DNA from: an uncultured Alphaproteobacteria bacterium
GTDB taxonomy: Bacteria; Pseudomonadota; Alphaproteobacteria; RUG11792
DNA: 16,274 bases
Reading direction: 5' to 3'
Assembly (NCBI GenBank): GCA_958448685.1
Contig: CAUDEV010000020.1
Location: 1 to 16,274, forward strand
Positions 15,225 to 16,274 of this stretch are shown in pieces. The stretch's first letter is position 1. Each line of letters opens with the position of its first letter. The notes beneath the pieces were generated by a model. The model worked only from the letters and a program-made list of their open reading frames with translations. It ran no database searches and had not been told where the DNA came from. The translations under genes were made by a program, and so were the position numbers.

Positions 15225-15675
15225 TTCTGCTTCTTCCTTTGTTGCTGTTTACAACATAGACTCTTTGTCCCACTGAAATATATGGTTCTGTTCCTTGAGT
15301 TATTGTTATTATGGAACCATTATCCAATTTTACTGTATATTCTATACCTTCTTGAGATTTTGAACCTATAGCATTTCCAGCAACGCCTCCAGCCACAGCT
15401 CCTGCGGCCGCTGTCAGGTATTTTCCATGACCTCCTCCAAACATAGATCCTAACAATCCGCCACCAACAGCTCCCAAAGCGGTTCCTGCAACAGAACCAT
15501 CAGGTTTTATTTCAACTTTTCTCAAAGAAAGAACATAACCTCTATCTGTCCTTGAAACTTCACCAACTGCTGATCCTTCATAACGATTTCCGGAAAATTC
15601 ATTTGTAGAACATCCTGTGAGCAATAAAGCACATAAAACCAATGAAACACGACTCAAAACAGATTTATTTATCAT
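15211..15675 (-). CDS. slyB: SlyB/Pcp-type outer-membrane lipoprotein (glycine-zipper domain)
   Basis: The 154-residue protein has a lipoprotein signal peptide with lipobox LTGC (lipidated Cys22). Residues about 60-105 form two alanine/glycine-rich helices, VAGTALGAVGGGLLGSMFGG and LTAAAGAVAGGVAGNAIG, the glycine-zipper 2TM domain. A small beta domain follows (YTVKLDNGSIITITQG, then VGQRVYVV). This is the layout of SlyB/Pcp and of the rickettsial 17-kDa surface antigen; the length and the C-terminal beta domain favour SlyB. Such proteins sit in the outer membrane and help to keep it intact under stress. It is the first gene of the operon that contains dnaA, and its 3' end overlaps the next gene by 14 bp. 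Confidence 0.85.
   Translation of the reverse strand: MINKSVLSRVSLVLCALLLTGCSTNEFSGNRYEGSAVGEVSRTDRGYVLSLRKVEIKPDGSVAGTALGAVGGGLLGSMFGGGHGKYLTAAAGAVAGGVAGNAIGSKSQEGIEYTVKLDNGSIITITQGTEPYISVGQRVYVVNSNKGRSRIVAE
15233..15239 (-). promoter_or_regulatory. Ribosome binding site for the lipoprotein TTG start
   Basis: AAGGAAG on the minus strand lies eight bases before the TTG at 15224, inside the slyB-like gene. It decides in favour of a TTG start. Confidence 0.65.
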
Positions 15676-15709
15676 ATCTTACAAAACCTAAAACGAAATC
15701 TTAATATAG

Positions 15710-15715
15710 ATTATA
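15710..15715 (-). promoter_or_regulatory. Predicted -10 box of the slyB-dnaA operon
   Basis: The minus strand reads TATAAT at 15715-15710, giving a start near 15703 and a leader of about 28 bases. No good -35 is seen 16-18 bp upstream. No terminator separates it from tRNA-Pro, so read-through from there is possible. Confidence 0.4.
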
Positions 15716-15779
15716 TAATTTATTAACTTTTTGAGCCAGATAATTTTTCAAAACATTCGTTCAGAATTGTTTAATTAAA

Positions 15780-15856
15780 TGGTCGGGAAGAGCGGATTCG
15801 AACCGCCGACCCTTTGCTCCCGAAGCAAATGCGCTACCAGGCTGCGCTACTTCCCG
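15780..15856 (-). tRNA. tRNA-Pro(CGG)
   Basis: On the minus strand the acceptor CGGGAAG pairs with CTTCCCG, the D-arm GCGC pairs with GCGC, and the anticodon stem TTTGC/GCAAA encloses TTCGGGA (anticodon CGG at 15822-15820, reading CCG). The T-arm GGCGG/CCGCT encloses TTCGAAT. The discriminator is A and CCA is encoded at 15782-15780. C1-G72 and A73 are typical of proline tRNA. A TATTAT at 15870-15865 could be its -10 box. Confidence 0.95.
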
Positions 15857-16112
15857 ACTATTATATAATAATATAAATCAGTCAATTAATCTAGAAGCTT
15901 TTCTTTTCGGTTCACAATGTCTTGCGAAAGCGCTATAGGTGCCCCTGCGGTGTCAATGAAGTTTTCCGGTGAGGTCTTCTTTCTAATTCACGTTTCCGTG
16001 CAGTGACTTATTTTGATAGGTTAATTGTAAAGTCACAACTTCTTCAATATGGTTTAAGGTTAATTTAACATCTATCCCTAAGGTGGAAGGGTTATTGAGA
16101 GAGATTCTTAGG

Positions 16113-16158
16113 AAGCGCGGCGTGTGGTATAATATCAAAGATATCACACGCCGCGCTT
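16113..16158. repeat. Long GC-rich palindrome / hairpin
   Basis: AAGCGCGGCGTGTG (16113-16126) is perfectly complementary to CACACGCCGCGCTT (16145-16158). GTAT/ATAT extends it to 18 bp (one G-T pair) around a 10-base loop. No T-tract follows on either strand, so it is not a standard intrinsic terminator. Confidence 0.9.
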
Positions 16159-16196
16159 GTTAATCCATGCTTTGAAAAACAGATTTTGGCGCCCCA

Positions 16197-16251
16197 TATC
16201 TCCCGACTTTATAAAAATCTATTCGCGTTGCTAGCGCCTATGTCGGGGATA
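16197..16251. repeat. Second stem-loop near the right edge
   Basis: TATC-T-CCCGAC (16197-16207) pairs with GTCGGGGATA (16242-16251): ten base pairs with one bulged T. The 34-base loop holds a GCG/CGC mini-hairpin at 16225-16237. Confidence 0.7.
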
Positions 16252-16274
16252 ATGCTGGGACTTCAGGAATAATT

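Larger units (their letters stand above)
15857..16274. other. Gene-free terminal stretch with structured, repeat-like DNA
   Basis: I recognise no gene here. Short open frames without start codons exist on both strands: 16020-16163 (+, 47 codons), and 16159-15983 (-, 58 codons plus stop). A further minus-strand frame of about 30 codons in 15890-15990 has protein-like composition. The stretch contains a GC-rich hairpin (16113-16158) and a second stem-loop (16197-16251). Overlapping open frames on both strands plus palindromes suggest dispersed intergenic repeats or a decayed gene, not a functional coding sequence. Confidence 0.5.

Noticed and set aside
13338..15780. Replication origin near dnaA
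   Set aside because: No DnaA-box consensus (TTATCCACA) or AT-rich repeat cluster is visible in the short gaps around dnaA.
16190..16274. Permuted (two-piece) tmRNA, because GTCGGGGATA pairs with an upstream strand
   Set aside because: There is no T-loop GTTCRA, no CCA and no recognisable tag-peptide frame; the stem is better treated as a simple stem-loop.
1..16274. CRISPR array, toxin-antitoxin pair, prophage or defence island
   Set aside because: No regularly spaced repeats, Cas proteins, toxin-antitoxin-like gene pairs or phage genes were found on either strand.

Overview
The window is AT-rich DNA from a Gram-negative bacterium. It carries lptD, an outer-membrane lipoprotein of the SlyB type, and a soluble lytic transglycosylase. 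The DnaA and the GCRFN-type MtaB, a GlpT/UhpT-type organophosphate antiporter, a dicarboxylate/amino-acid symporter and decayed IS256 copies together suggest an intracellular alphaproteobacterium of the Holosporales/Rickettsiales kind. That placement is inference from gene content and style; no rRNA is present to confirm it.

Layout. 1-516 is a broken IS256-family transposase (minus strand). 521-2136 holds a promoter, a DAACS-family symporter and a small pyrophosphatase-like protein. 2231-2304 is tRNA-Gln(CTG). At 2449-5238 a lytic transglycosylase gene (minus) and dapA (plus) diverge from a 30-bp gap whose centre is a perfect palindrome containing a -10 box on each strand. 5320-5607 is a small secreted protein of unknown function and 5626-7815 is lptD (minus). 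7976-8600 is a second broken IS256 copy, inverted relative to the first. 8755-10097 is tRNA-Gly(CCC)-prmA-mreD-like, ended by a bidirectional terminator shared with the converging SnoaL-like gene (10138-10611, minus).

10751-15675 is a tightly packed minus-strand operon read slyB-like, lipoprotein, dnaA, organophosphate antiporter, mtaB. Its genes overlap or are 3-9 bp apart. tRNA-Pro(CGG) lies upstream on the same strand. 15857-16274 has no recognisable gene but carries a very GC-rich 18-bp hairpin and a second stem-loop, probably dispersed intergenic repeat material.

The genes cover envelope building and remodelling (LptD, Slt, SlyB-like, MreD-like, DapA for meso-diaminopimelate), uptake of host metabolites (two transporters), translation fidelity (PrmA, MtaB, three tRNAs) and replication initiation (DnaA). 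I found no CRISPR array, toxin-antitoxin pair, prophage or clear novel multi-gene system. The most interesting points are the palindromic divergent promoter, the position of dnaA in an envelope-lipoprotein operon next to a possible TssJ-like lipoprotein, the three C34 tRNAs in an AT-rich genome, and the structured GC-rich tract at the right end.
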